From NCBI RefSeq assembly GCF_011378905.1, contig NZ_WTPY01000001.1, forward strand, positions 124,001 to 188,000: a stretch of 64,000 nt of DNA. Reading direction: 5' to 3'. The translations under genes and the position numbers were made by a program. A model generated the notes under the pieces. The model saw only the letters and a list, made by a program, of their open reading frames with translations, made no database searches and was not told the origin of the DNA. This document shows positions 1 through 9,237 of this stretch, piece by piece. This DNA comes from Paraglaciecola sp. 20A4. GTDB taxonomy: Bacteria > Pseudomonadota > Gammaproteobacteria > Enterobacterales > Alteromonadaceae. Numbering within the stretch: the stretch's first letter is position 1; each line of letters opens with the position of its first letter.

Positions 1-2
1 CT

Positions 3-713
3 CAGAAGCCATTAACTGAGTTGTGTAATGGTGATGAATTGCAGTTTCAAATTGTGCATCAAGTGGAAGAGTTGTGGATGAAGCTTATGATCTACACCTT
101 GGTTGATGTACTGGAATATATGCAGCAAGAAAATACCTTGCGAGTAGTATCGTTAATGAGGCGCGTCTCGTTTATTCAACGCATGATGAGCCAACAACTC
201 GATTTGCTAGAGACCATGTCACCTAAGGAGTATCAGCAAATTAGACTGCAACTCGGTAATGGTAGTGGTCAAGAGTCACCGGGTTTTCGCACGTTGTTAA
301 AAATGCCACAAGATATTTGGCAGGTCTTTGAAGCACAGTATTTAGCAGGGCGTAATAAATCTATCGAGCAAGTTTACGATAGTCAGTATAGTCACGATGA
401 TAGCTACATGTTGGCTGAGTGCCTGGCAGAATTTGACGAACAGCTACAAAAATTTCGCAGCTTACATCTATTTTTAATTCAGCGCTCTATTGGGCTTGAA
501 GCCAAGTCATTAAAAGGGCGAGCGGTGACCATACTAGAAAACGGCGCTAAGCATCGTTTCTTTCCGCAATTGTGGAATATTCGTAGCCAAATGACCAATA
601 CTTGGGGGCAAGTCTATGGTGAGGTGCGTGACTCTATTAGTGGCTCCAGTGATAATCTAAATGCTTCGTCAGGCTGCCCATTTCATCAAGCAGTGAGCCA
701 AGAGGAACAGTAA
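3..713 (+). CDS. Tryptophan 2,3-dioxygenase family protein (5' end off window)
   Basis: Heme dioxygenase of the tryptophan 2,3-dioxygenase family, which opens the indole ring of tryptophan to N-formylkynurenine. The frame is open to the window edge, so the N-terminus is missing; the first in-frame start-like codon (TTG at 21) lies inside the conserved region and is not the true start. Seen: the distal-pocket segment FQIVHQVEELWMK, the segment LGNGSGQESPGFR (family LGRASGFQSLQYR) and a proximal-histidine region FRSLHLFLIQRSIG. The substrate-binding GTGGS motif that normally follows is replaced by SLKGRAVTIL. The stop codon is 1 bp before a kynureninase-like gene, so the two are an operon of kynurenine-pathway type. 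Family assignment is good; tryptophan as substrate is less certain because of the altered motif. Confidence 0.85.
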   Translation, partial: QKPLTELCNGDELQFQIVHQVEELWMKLMIYTLVDVLEYMQQENTLRVVSLMRRVSFIQRMMSQQLDLLETMSPKEYQQIRLQLGNGSGQESPGFRTLLKMPQDIWQVFEAQYLAGRNKSIEQVYDSQYSHDDSYMLAECLAEFDEQLQKFRSLHLFLIQRSIGLEAKSLKGRAVTILENGAKHRFFPQLWNIRSQMTNTWGQVYGEVRDSISGSSDNLNASSGCPFHQAVSQEEQ

Positions 714-714
714 T

Positions 715-1836
715 ATGCATAACGAAGTGCCTCTTTTTTCTGTGCCCAAAGGTATGTATTTACTTAGTCACTCGGTAGGTTGTTTACCGATGCAAACCAG
801 CAGTGTTGTAGCCAAGAGTTATTTTACGCCTTGGCAACAAAAAGGCGGAGACGCCTGGCCTGAGTGGTTGAGCATTATAGAGCAATTTTGCCACGAATTA
901 GGGATGATTTTTAACGCTAACGAAGCCGATTTTTGCCCACAATTAAGTATTTCAAGCGCGCTAAGTCAGTATTTGCAGTCTCTAGGGCAACAGCCTAATA
1001 AATCAAAGCGAACGGTTTTGATGCATGCCACAGCATTTCCTTCTCTTGGTTTTGCAGTACAAGGGTTAGAAAAGTATGGCTTCACGCTTAAATTAATTGA
1101 TAAAGACATTGCTCCCAATGATTTAGACGCGTGGCAAGTGCACATGACCGACGATGTGGCAGTTGCTGTTATTACTCATGTGCATTCCAATAGTGGCGAA
1201 TTGTCGAAGATCGTTGAAATCAGTAAATTATGCCGCGCCAAAAAAGTCCGCGTTGTTGTTGATATTGCCCAGTCAGCTGGAATTATTCCGATTGATCTGC
1301 AAGATTGGCAAGCGGATGTGGTGGTAGGCTCATGTGTGAAGTGGTTATGTGGTGGACCAGGTGCTGGCTTTATATGGATTAACCCCGCTCACGTAGATGA
1401 ACTGTGGCCTAAGAATATTGGTTGGTTCTCACACGAAAATCCATTCGAGTTTGATATTGAACATTTTGCCTATGCAAAAGGGGCTAAACGTTTTTGGGGT
1501 GGTACCCCCAGTATTTTGCCCTACGCCAGCGCGGTGGTGGGGATTCAACAGATACGTAAAATAGGCGTATCAAACATCTACGCTCATAGTAAAAAATTGC
1601 AGAGCATTGTGCTCAATAGCACGGCGACCTATTTGACGAACACGATTAAACTTGAAGAATCGGGTGGCACACTTTGCTTAGCATTAAATAATAACCTACT
1701 TGATCGCCTAGCCAACGAATTAACACAGTCTAATGTTTATTTTGACCGTCGAGAAAATAGCATTAGATTATCGTGGCATATATACAATACAGAACAAGAA
1801 GCGCGCAAGGTCGCTAACATATTTCATTGTTTGTAA
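715..1836 (+). CDS. Kynureninase-like PLP enzyme (aminotransferase class V fold)
   Basis: PLP-dependent class V fold enzyme resembling kynureninase, which cleaves kynurenine to anthranilate and alanine. The PLP lysine is K209 in VVVGSCVKWLCGGPGAG, matching the kynureninase YKYLNGGPG box, and is followed by GWFSHENPFEFD and RFWGGTPSILPYAS, also kynureninase-like. VDIAQSAG carries the PLP-ring aspartate. At 373 residues it is shorter than typical kynureninases (about 410-420). It follows the dioxygenase gene by 1 bp and is convergent with the HAD gene, 1 bp away. No formamidase gene is visible; it may lie upstream of the window. A related class V lyase with another aryl substrate is possible. 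Confidence 0.78.
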   Translation: MHNEVPLFSVPKGMYLLSHSVGCLPMQTSSVVAKSYFTPWQQKGGDAWPEWLSIIEQFCHELGMIFNANEADFCPQLSISSALSQYLQSLGQQPNKSKRTVLMHATAFPSLGFAVQGLEKYGFTLKLIDKDIAPNDLDAWQVHMTDDVAVAVITHVHSNSGELSKIVEISKLCRAKKVRVVVDIAQSAGIIPIDLQDWQADVVVGSCVKWLCGGPGAGFIWINPAHVDELWPKNIGWFSHENPFEFDIEHFAYAKGAKRFWGGTPSILPYASAVVGIQQIRKIGVSNIYAHSKKLQSIVLNSTATYLTNTIKLEESGGTLCLALNNNLLDRLANELTQSNVYFDRRENSIRLSWHIYNTEQEARKVANIFHCL

Positions 1837-1837
1837 C

Positions 1838-2449
1838 TTAATCGAGCCTATTTGCCTCACTTGTTGCGAGGGGCTCGCGAACTGTACTGATAAGATCTTT
1901 TAATTGCGTAAAGTGATTAAATATCCAATCAGCCTCCCGTGCATAATCTGGTGCTTCGTTCGGTGCATATAGGCAAGCTAGCATACCGGCGTTTTTTGCA
2001 GCCTGTATGTCGTATAAGTAATCTCCTACGTAAGCCAATTGTGGCGCTGGAATTTGCCAATGTTCAGCTATACGCAGCAAAGCGCTAGGATCGGGCTTTG
2101 GCGGGGCATCTTCTCTGGTTAATATTACGTCGAACAGCACGTGGTTGTTCGCGAGTTTCAACGCTGTTGCTTGTTTACTGTTGCGCGTCACAATTGCAAT
2201 GGGAAACTGTTTCTGATGTAAGGCATAAATGAGCTGCTTAGCGCCCTCGATCCATAAACTATTGCGGGCATCTTTAAGCTCATAATCTAAAACAATTTTA
2301 TTAGCATGTTCTTGTTCAGGTGATGGCAAATCGGCAATAAAATGTAAGATGTCTTGATCTATTGGACAGTCCAATAGCGTCCGCAGGTACCTAAAGTCAA
2401 GGTTAGAGGTGACAAGCGTACCGTCTAAATCAAAGATAAAACCTTTCAT
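1838..2449 (-). CDS. HAD superfamily hydrolase (phosphoglycolate phosphatase-like)
   Basis: HAD-family phosphatase of about 203 residues. Motif I is FDLDGTLV at the N-terminus (nucleophile and acid/base aspartates), motif II is the Thr in AIVTRNS, motif III the Lys in PPKPDPSAL, and motif IV GDYLYDIQAA. The cap domain lies between motifs I and II, giving the phosphoglycolate phosphatase/Gph-like layout. I chose the ATG at 2449 because it puts motif I five residues from the start as usual; an in-frame ATG at 2473 adds eight residues and neither has a clear ribosome binding site. The substrate cannot be deduced. It is convergent with the kynureninase-like gene. Confidence 0.82.
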   Translation of the reverse strand: MKGFIFDLDGTLVTSNLDFRYLRTLLDCPIDQDILHFIADLPSPEQEHANKIVLDYELKDARNSLWIEGAKQLIYALHQKQFPIAIVTRNSKQATALKLANNHVLFDVILTREDAPPKPDPSALLRIAEHWQIPAPQLAYVGDYLYDIQAAKNAGMLACLYAPNEAPDYAREADWIFNHFTQLKDLISTVREPLATSEANRLD

Positions 2450-2781
2450 AGTGTTAATGGGGTGGCGTGTCATAAAGTCGTTTCATTTAAGTTGTGGGCA
2501 TGGTGCAGCTGCATACGCTATTAAACTGCTTTTAGTTTTATTCTTACCACCGTTATGTCATTCAGCGATACCAGATAGCTATTCGTCGCGTTACATTAAA
2601 AACCTACTCATTCGCTGTAAGAAACTCTGCGTATTTCGGTCTGGTCATGTATCTACGATTTAGTAGTGATAATAGCCTAACGTGAATGCAAAAGCTGACG
2701 TGGTACTTTTTATTTAATAAAGCCGATTTTACGGCCAGTTTACTCTTATTAAACTGCAAAATAGTAAATCAAGGAATCAAA
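2450..2781. other. Intergenic region between HAD gene and DoxX-like gene
   Basis: Upstream region of two divergent genes. The only clear signal is the AAGGA ribosome binding site at 2771-2775 before the ATG at 2782. Open frames here have no family resemblance and poor start contexts. Presumably it holds both promoters, but I cannot place them confidently. Confidence 0.5.
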
Positions 2782-3198
2782 ATGAGTGAAACGATATCGA
2801 GTGATGTGCGCACCCGTCTGCAGTGGTCTTTATTAGCCTTACGTCTTGGGGTGTTCATTGTCATGTTTGTTTGGACACTAGACAAATTTGTGAACCCAGG
2901 TCATAGCATCGCTATTTTCGAGAAGTTCTATTCAATGCCTGGATTGGGCGAAACCGTCGCTTATCTTATGGGCGCATTACAGCTTTTATTAGTGTTGGCA
3001 TTTGTTGCCGGCATTAAAAAACGTTTTACGTACGGGCTAATCTTTTTGATGCATGGTGGCTCCACATTGTCTGCTTTCGCACAATATCTTGATGCTTTTA
3101 ACAACCTATTGTTCTTTGCTGCATGGCCAATGTGGGCAGCATGTTTTGTGCTGTATTTTATGCGCGACCAAGACACCAAATTTACCTTGGGTAAATAA
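2782..3198 (+). CDS. DoxX-like small membrane protein
   Basis: Integral membrane protein of 138 residues with about four hydrophobic helices (around residues 15-32, 50-70, 78-95 and 105-125), resembling the DoxX/DoxD-like family of small membrane proteins. The conserved-looking WTLDKFVNPGHS follows the first helix. Its biochemical role is unknown; DoxX proteins have been tied to redox and sulfur metabolism, but nothing here decides that. The ATG at 2782 has AAGGA six bases upstream, which favours it over an upstream in-frame ATG at 2686 that would add 32 residues with no signal-like character. A strong terminator follows, so it is probably a single-gene unit. Confidence 0.65.
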   Translation: MSETISSDVRTRLQWSLLALRLGVFIVMFVWTLDKFVNPGHSIAIFEKFYSMPGLGETVAYLMGALQLLLVLAFVAGIKKRFTYGLIFLMHGGSTLSAFAQYLDAFNNLLFFAAWPMWAACFVLYFMRDQDTKFTLGK

Positions 3199-3257
3199 TA
3201 TAACGTAGCGTATCGGTCATTAAAGGCGACACTAGCTATCCGTTGTTTTAATCATTA

Positions 3258-3286
3258 GCCGATGGAATTAAACCATCGGCTTTTTT
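3258..3286 (+). terminator. Intrinsic terminator after DoxX-like gene
   Basis: Perfect 8-bp stem GCCGATGG/CCATCGGC with a 7-base loop, followed directly by six T. It ends the transcript of the DoxX-like gene, 60 bp after its stop, and insulates the TonB-receptor gene. Confidence 0.9.
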
Positions 3287-3460
3287 AATCTGTTATTAGT
3301 TACGGTTATAATGTCTGATAAATTGAAAAAATGTAATGTTTTTAATTAGTTGGCCTAAATAACAATGTCATATATTTGTCATTAAACAGTCATCTACGTT
3401 TCGCATTTACTGAGTACCTTTGCTGCGCTTTATTCCCAGCCACTCATAAATGGAACACAC

Positions 3461-5809
3461 ATGAAAACCATAAAACCATCTATTTTTACCGTCAGTAAAT
3501 TATCATTGTTGGTTGCTGTAGTTATGGGCACTCATGCCTACGCACAAGAGCAGCGAAATAATCAAATTGAACAAATTACTGTTACTGCCCAGAAGCGTGA
3601 TCAGTCTATTCAAGACGTACCTGTTAGCATCAGTGCCTACGATGGTGCTTTTTTAGAGCGTTTGGGTGTAGCTGAGCTAGATACCTTGTCAGAAATTACC
3701 CCAGGCTTAGTTATTCAAGAGCAAAGTCCAAACAATCCAGGCTTTGTTATTCGTGGTATTACTTCTGATAGTGGTTCGTCACAAGCTGCGCCACGTGTGT
3801 CTATTTATTATAATGGTGCGGATGTTTCCCGTTCTCGCGGTTCATATTTTGAGTTATTCGACATTGAACGTGTCGAAGTCGTTAAAGGGCCGCAGGCAAC
3901 ATTGTTTGGTACCGCTGCATCAGTTGGGGCACTCAGTGTTATCACCCGTAAGCCTCAAGAAGAATTTGCTGCTCAGCTAAAGGGTAATTTAGGCAACTAC
4001 TCTGCTGAAGGCTTAAATGGGTTTGTCACTGGCGGCAATAGTCAAGTGCAAGGGCGACTAGCGTTTAGTTATCGTCAACGTGATGGTTTCATCCGCAATA
4101 TTGCCGGTGAAGCAGGCTCACAAACTTCTGACGGTTTTGATCAAGAAGATATGCACGGCATCGATCGAACCTCATTTCGCCCGTCACTTCGCTTTACCCC
4201 TAATGACGATGTTATTGTTGACTTGGTTTACACCTACGAAAAAAATGATGACACGGGTACCTCATTCAAAAATGGCCTATACGCGCCTACTGGTGGCAAT
4301 ACCAGCCCATTCTCATTTGTTGAAATGTCAGGCAGTCCTGAGTCTGAAGACGTTTTTGGTCGCCAAGACTTAGGCGTAGAGCGCACAGTTGAAGATCTAA
4401 ACCTAACGGTTAATTGGGATATCACTAGCGCACTGACATTTACTTCAATCACAGCTGGGCGTCGTTTTGATTCATTAGAAGTGTTTGATGCCGATGGCAC
4501 GCAAGCGTGGTTTTTAGAGTTTGCCGAAGATGCTAATGGCGATCAATTCAGCCAAGAATTTAGATTAATTCACCAAAGTGATAAGTTAACAACGATTGCG
4601 GGTGTGAGCTATTTTACTGAAGACGGTAGTCAGGCTGTTCCTTTTAGCACCGAAGAGTCAATTTTTCTAAATTGTTTAGGGGCGCTCTCAGACCTTGGTC
4701 AGCCATGTGTTGCCAGTGATGGTTCAGTACCGGTACTTACCCCAATTTTAACGCAAGGGGCCTTTGATTTACTGCCTTACAGCTTCGAGTTTGAAAATTA
4801 CGGTGATACAGACGCTTATTCAGCTTTCGTTGATGTTACCTACGCATTAAATGACGCATTAGAGCTGACAACAGGTTTGCGTTATGTGCGTGAGGATAAA
4901 AGCAGCGGTTACCGCTCAGATGCACCTGCAAGTGTGTTAACTGGAAGCGAGTTATTTACGGTGAGTACCAATGGTGAAATATTCCGTGCACAAGCGGACT
5001 ACGATGACTGGTTACCACGTTTTAATATGTTGTACGTGATTAATGAACAAATCAATATGTACGCAACTATATCAAAAGGTCGTCGTTCAGATGTGCTCAG
5101 CGTGACATCTGTTCGCGGCGAGGATGGTCTGGGCAAAAAGTCAGTCAGTGAAATACCAGCAGAGATCATTTGGAACTACGAAACCGGCATTAAAGGTCAG
5201 GCTTTTAATAAATCAGTTAACTACAATGCCTCCGTTTTTTATCAGGATTATTCAAACTTTCAGGTCACTCTGCTTGATGATGACGGAGTCGCTTATGCAG
5301 CGGATGCTGGATCAGCGACAAACTTGGGAGTTGAAGCTGAAGTGCGCGCGCTATTAGGAGCAGATTTCGAAGTGTTCGCCAATTTTGCCTATCTTGATGC
5401 CACCATTGATGATGACAGTACAAACGGCAACTTGGCAGGTAATCGCTTTAGATTACAACCTGAATGGACTGCAAGCATTGGTATGTTTTATTCCACTGAG
5501 CTAGCACAAGATTACAACCTGACCAGTTCACTTGTGTATAGCTATCGTTCAGATGTGTTCTTCGAACCAGCCAATGCACCTATCTCAGGTCTGGACATCA
5601 GCGAAGATGCCGTCAGTCTGGTGAGTGCTCGTATTGGCATCGCAGGGACTGACGAGAAATGGTCGGTTAGTCTGTTTGCCAGTAATTTACTGGATAAAGA
5701 GTATCTAGTTGATGCGGGAAATACCGGTGGCGGATTTGGTAATCCGACGTTTGTAGCCGGACCACCACGTTTTTATGGCGTGGAGTTTATGATGAATTTC
5801 GGTGACTAA
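3461..5809 (+). CDS. TonB-dependent outer-membrane receptor
   Basis: 782-residue outer-membrane receptor. An N-terminal signal peptide ends near THAYAQ (about residue 29), followed by a TonB-box-like IEQITVTAQKR, then a plug domain (about 50-165: IQDVPVSISAYD, GFVIRGI, RVEVVKGPQATLFG) and a beta-barrel with the usual final segment including SNLLDKEYLVDAG and the C-terminal RFYGVEFMMNFGD. Such receptors import siderophores, cobalamin, sugars or other large substrates with ExbBD-TonB energy. The plug wording resembles the large group of receptors in marine and sphingomonad-type bacteria that take up organic substrates. No biosynthetic or sugar-degrading partner adjoins it, so the ligand is open. 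Terminators on both sides suggest monocistronic expression. Confidence 0.93.
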   Translation: MKTIKPSIFTVSKLSLLVAVVMGTHAYAQEQRNNQIEQITVTAQKRDQSIQDVPVSISAYDGAFLERLGVAELDTLSEITPGLVIQEQSPNNPGFVIRGITSDSGSSQAAPRVSIYYNGADVSRSRGSYFELFDIERVEVVKGPQATLFGTAASVGALSVITRKPQEEFAAQLKGNLGNYSAEGLNGFVTGGNSQVQGRLAFSYRQRDGFIRNIAGEAGSQTSDGFDQEDMHGIDRTSFRPSLRFTPNDDVIVDLVYTYEKNDDTGTSFKNGLYAPTGGNTSPFSFVEMSGSPESEDVFGRQDLGVERTVEDLNLTVNWDITSALTFTSITAGRRFDSLEVFDADGTQAWFLEFAEDANGDQFSQEFRLIHQSDKLTTIAGVSYFTEDGSQAVPFSTEESIFLNCLGALSDLGQPCVASDGSVPVLTPILTQGAFDLLPYSFEFENYGDTDAYSAFVDVTYALNDALELTTGLRYVREDKSSGYRSDAPASVLTGSELFTVSTNGEIFRAQADYDDWLPRFNMLYVINEQINMYATISKGRRSDVLSVTSVRGEDGLGKKSVSEIPAEIIWNYETGIKGQAFNKSVNYNASVFYQDYSNFQVTLLDDDGVAYAADAGSATNLGVEAEVRALLGADFEVFANFAYLDATIDDDSTNGNLAGNRFRLQPEWTASIGMFYSTELAQDYNLTSSLVYSYRSDVFFEPANAPISGLDISEDAVSLVSARIGIAGTDEKWSVSLFASNLLDKEYLVDAGNTGGGFGNPTFVAGPPRFYGVEFMMNFGD

Positions 5810-5888
5810 GCGATACGTCTAAATGAGTTTATCCTAAGGTATACGTTATATTTTTCGATAAAGTAGCTATTAAATAGAAACATATAAG

Positions 5889-5924
5889 GCCCCTATTAGT
5901 AATTCTGCTAAAGGGGCTTTTTTT
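5889..5924 (+). terminator. Terminator after TonB-dependent receptor
   Basis: GCCCCT/AGGGGC outer stem plus TTAG/CTAA inner stem (one bulged A), loop TAATTCTG, then seven T. It lies 80 bp downstream of the receptor gene. Confidence 0.85.
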
Positions 5925-6016
5925 GATTACGGCAAAGACTAAGAATGAAATAATTTTCGAGTTCGTTATGATGAATCATCAGAGCATGATGATTTAATCC
6001 AGTAATTGGAGGATGT

Positions 6017-6763
6017 ATGGCCCAGTGGTTAGATGCAAAAGTGACCCAACGTATAGATTGGAACGATCATCTGTTTAGTCTTCGTTTTCAATGTAATGAA
6101 TTTCCTCAATATACCCCAGGGCAATTTACCAAAGTAGGACTAGAGCAAAACGGAAACGTCGTGTCTCGGCCTTATTCATTGGTCAGCCATCCACAAAACA
6201 GCGAACTTGAAATTATGGCTGTGCCAGTAGCTGAAGGTGTATTGTCGCCTAAATTGCATGACTTGCGTGAAGGAGACGCGTTAAAAGTGATGGCTCCGGC
6301 CACCGGTTTTTTAACCTTAAGTGAAGTCCCTGATAGTCATGATGTATGGCTTATTGCCACAGGAACTGGGGTAGGGCCGTTCTTATCTATACTGGCCGGC
6401 AGTGAGATTTGGCAGCGCTATAAACAGGTTATTTTAGTCTATGCTGCGCGTTATGCTGAAGATTTAGCATATGAGAAATTTATTGCGAAATGCGCAGGTG
6501 AGCATCCCACGCAATTTAGTTATGTGCCGATTGTAAGTCGCGAGAAAATTGACGGTGTATTACAGGGGCGTATTCCAGACTTACTGCGCTCTGGCGATAT
6601 TATTGAACAAGCAGGTCAGGTGCTTAATGCGACTCAAAGTCAGGTGATGCTGTGTGGCAACCCGCAGATGATTGAAGAGGCAATGTCAGTGTTAAAAGAT
6701 ATGGGGCTGAAAAAGCATTTACGCCGTTCACCGGGACAAATAACCCAAGAGCGCTATTGGTAG
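6017..6763 (+). CDS. fpr: Ferredoxin/flavodoxin--NADP+ reductase
   Basis: FAD-containing reductase that moves electrons between NADPH and ferredoxin or flavodoxin, with roles in Fe-S repair, radical enzymes and oxidative stress. 248 residues, the same length as E. coli Fpr. Seen: FAD-binding RPYSLVSHP (RxYS motif), the NADP-site region ATGTGVGPFLSIL, and the characteristic C-terminus LRRSPGQITQERYW ending in aromatic W (E. coli Fpr also ends in YW). A strong GGAGG lies four bases before the ATG. It stands alone between a terminator and the next gene, 105 bp on. Confidence 0.95.
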   Translation: MAQWLDAKVTQRIDWNDHLFSLRFQCNEFPQYTPGQFTKVGLEQNGNVVSRPYSLVSHPQNSELEIMAVPVAEGVLSPKLHDLREGDALKVMAPATGFLTLSEVPDSHDVWLIATGTGVGPFLSILAGSEIWQRYKQVILVYAARYAEDLAYEKFIAKCAGEHPTQFSYVPIVSREKIDGVLQGRIPDLLRSGDIIEQAGQVLNATQSQVMLCGNPQMIEEAMSVLKDMGLKKHLRRSPGQITQERYW

Positions 6764-6868
6764 AAAAGCGCTTAGTTTATGTGGGTTGCCTATAAGCTAG
6801 GGCACCTGTGGCGAATTGTGATAAAATGCGCCTCCATAAAAAGCCCCTTATCCCATTAGGCACGTTAT

Positions 6869-7546
6869 ATGATCCCTTGGACCCTTCTTGATACTGCTGC
6901 TATTCCTAACAATGGCGGCGAGCTGAAGTTTTCTCAGCGAGATAAAGAATTTTCTATTCGCTTGTCCGGTATACGTGGCGAGTTAATGAACAGCCGCGTT
7001 TATAACTCGGAAAAGGTCCTTTCAGAGTTGGGGTGTTCTCATCTTAAAAATCGTAAAAATGCCCACGTATTGGTCGGTGGCCTTGGTATGGGTTACACAC
7101 TCTCGTCAGCATTAAAAGCCGTTGATGAAACGTCCCAGGTTACCGTGGCTGAGCTCATACCAGAAGTGGTTAAGTGGAATCAAGGTCCATTGGGGAACTG
7201 TGCTGGTAATCCTCTGCAAGACCCCAGAACGACAGTACGTGTTGGCGATGTGAAGCAACTGCTTAATACGCAAAAACCTACCTATGATGCCATATTACTG
7301 GACGTGGATAACGGCCCAGAGGGATTGACCCACTCTGATAATAATTGGATTTATTCAGTGGTGGGGTTAAAAGAAATCTATCAGGTAATGAATGACCAAG
7401 CGATGTTGGCAATCTGGTCGGCAGGACCAGACTATTTGTTTGAAGTGCGTCTTAAAAAAATAGGCTTTAAAGTGGATACTCGTGTTGTCCGTGCTCGCCC
7501 CGGCAAAGGAAGCAAGCACACTATTTTTCTGGCTAAGAAAGTTTAA
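6869..7546 (+). CDS. Spermidine synthase-like SAM-fold protein
   Basis: 225-residue protein of the spermidine synthase/class I methyltransferase fold. The nucleotide-binding loop appears as VLVGGLGMGYTL and the acidic residue after the next strand in VTVAELIPEVV; YDAILLDVDNGPEGL corresponds to the spermidine-synthase segment that carries the active-site aspartate. It is shorter than true SpeE (about 280-290 residues) and lacks its N-terminal beta-strand domain in full, so polyamine synthesis is uncertain and a methyltransferase function is equally possible. It is convergent with cysG, which ends 18 bp away. No strong ribosome binding site is seen before the ATG. Confidence 0.75.
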   Translation: MIPWTLLDTAAIPNNGGELKFSQRDKEFSIRLSGIRGELMNSRVYNSEKVLSELGCSHLKNRKNAHVLVGGLGMGYTLSSALKAVDETSQVTVAELIPEVVKWNQGPLGNCAGNPLQDPRTTVRVGDVKQLLNTQKPTYDAILLDVDNGPEGLTHSDNNWIYSVVGLKEIYQVMNDQAMLAIWSAGPDYLFEVRLKKIGFKVDTRVVRARPGKGSKHTIFLAKKV

Positions 7547-7564
7547 TATTGCAGCTTGGACAAA

Positions 7565-8953
7565 TTAAGCGTTTTGTTTAAACCAATTTAGTTTATCCCG
7601 TAAGCTGACCACCGAGCCGACTATAATAAGCGCGGGTGGTTTAATGCCTGCTTCAGCAACTCTTTGTTGAATGTCACGTAAATTACCCGTTACTACTTTT
7701 TGCTCTGGGGTAGTCGCTGACTGCACTAAGGCAATTTCGGTGGTCTCAGGCAAACCGTGCTCAATTAGCTTTTCACAAATTACTGGCAGGCCAGTCAGGC
7801 CCATATAGAAGACGGTGGTTTGTTCTGGCTGAGCCAGCATAGGCCAATTCAAATCGATACTGTTATCCCGTAAGTGGCCTGTGGCAAAAACCACTGACTT
7901 AGCATGATCCCTGTGCGTCAGTGGAATGCCAGCATAACTTGCTGCACCACTCGCAGCTGTAATACCGGGAACCACTTGAAAGCTAACGCCTTTTTCAACT
8001 AAAGTTTCTATTTCTTCACCGCCCCGTCCAAAGATAAATGGGTCTCCCCCTTTTAGACGCACTACGCGGTTACCGGCTAAGGCCAAGTCAGCTAATAATT
8101 GATTGATTTCGTCTTGGGGTACAGTGTGCAAGCTGCGTGCTTTGCCTACATAAATTTTCTCTGCGTCACGGCGCACCAGCTCAAGTATTTCTTTTGATAC
8201 GAGTCGGTCATAAACGACCACGTCAGCTTTTTGCATTAAACGTAGCGCTCGAAAGGTCAATAAATCAGGATCACCAGGCCCCGCACCAACTAAATACACT
8301 TCACCTTTGCCTGAGTCGTGCTCATCTAGGGCGAGTTTTTCGTTCATCATTTGCTCTGCTTTACTTTGATTGCCTTGTAATACTTGTTCTGCAACATCGC
8401 CATCAAGCACGTCTTCCCAAAAATATCGACGCTTGGTGACAGAATCGAATCGGGCTTTGACTGCATCACGAAATTTTTCAGAAAATTGTCCGAGTAAACT
8501 CACTTTTTGAGGAATCACGGACTCTAGCTTCTGGCGTAAATAACGCAGTAATACGGGCGCTACGCCACCGCTGCTCATGGCGATAATAATTGGCGAACGG
8601 TCAACAATTGACGGTGTAATAAACTGACAAAGAGGGGTGTTATCTACCACATTAACGAGAATGTTTAGGGCTTTAGCTTGCTGATGAATCGCTACGTTTA
8701 ACGCGCTATCGTCGGTCGCGACAAATACTAATTGCTTGGCGACTAAATCGTCGGCTTCATAGCCACGAGTGTGCAAGGTGATTTTCCCTTCATTAGCCAA
8801 GCGATTGACTGTGTCACATGCCCAAGGTGCAACAACCATAATTGTCGCTGAGGTTTTCAGTAACAGTTCAACTTTACGGGCAGCCACTTCACCAGCACCA
8901 ACAACGAGGCAGTTAAGTTCTGTGGTATCAACGAAAATAGGGAAATATTGCAT
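7565..8953 (-). CDS. cysG: Siroheme synthase CysG (trifunctional)
   Basis: Makes siroheme, the cofactor of sulfite and nitrite reductases, from uroporphyrinogen III. The N-terminal precorrin-2 dehydrogenase/ferrochelatase domain (about 1-200) begins with the NAD-binding LVVGAGEVAARKVELLL and contains ITPSIVDRSPIIIAMSSGG. The C-terminal uroporphyrinogen methyltransferase domain (about 215-460) shows VYLVGAGPGDPDLLTFRALR, VVYDRLVS, RLKGGDPFIFGRGGEE and VVPGITAASG. Length (462) matches fused CysG. No sulfite or nitrite reductase gene is near. Confident. Confidence 0.97.
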   Translation of the reverse strand: MQYFPIFVDTTELNCLVVGAGEVAARKVELLLKTSATIMVVAPWACDTVNRLANEGKITLHTRGYEADDLVAKQLVFVATDDSALNVAIHQQAKALNILVNVVDNTPLCQFITPSIVDRSPIIIAMSSGGVAPVLLRYLRQKLESVIPQKVSLLGQFSEKFRDAVKARFDSVTKRRYFWEDVLDGDVAEQVLQGNQSKAEQMMNEKLALDEHDSGKGEVYLVGAGPGDPDLLTFRALRLMQKADVVVYDRLVSKEILELVRRDAEKIYVGKARSLHTVPQDEINQLLADLALAGNRVVRLKGGDPFIFGRGGEEIETLVEKGVSFQVVPGITAASGAASYAGIPLTHRDHAKSVVFATGHLRDNSIDLNWPMLAQPEQTTVFYMGLTGLPVICEKLIEHGLPETTEIALVQSATTPEQKVVTGNLRDIQQRVAEAGIKPPALIIVGSVVSLRDKLNWFKQNA

Positions 8954-9151
8954 GGGTAACGGTTACTGCTCTTTGCACAAAGTATATAGGGCTATTTTGC
9001 GTGTTCTTGTTATTTAAATAAAGTATTGAAAGCTGAATGCATATTCTTTTTAGTTATTAATATTGCGTGTTTAATAGCACTTCCCAGGGCTAAAGTTCGC
9101 GTTTGCTGGAAGATTGACATATTGAGTCCGCGCAGATGAAATAGCAGGCAC

Positions 9152-9175
9152 AAAAAAGAGGCCCTTGGGCCTCTT
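9152..9175 (-). terminator. Intrinsic terminator after deaD
   Basis: Nearly perfect palindrome with arms AAGAGGCCC/GGGCCTCTT and a tight loop; on the minus strand it is followed by six T (A run at 9152-9157). It terminates deaD, 63 bp past its stop, before cysG. Confidence 0.88.
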
Positions 9176-9237
9176 CTAAATTTTCACCTTGCTGTCTATA
9201 AGTGCGTAGCAAATAAAGACGGTGCTATTGGTTAACC

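Noticed and set aside
2409-2663. 84-codon + strand frame
   Set aside because: It begins inside the HAD gene, has no ribosome binding site and resembles no family.
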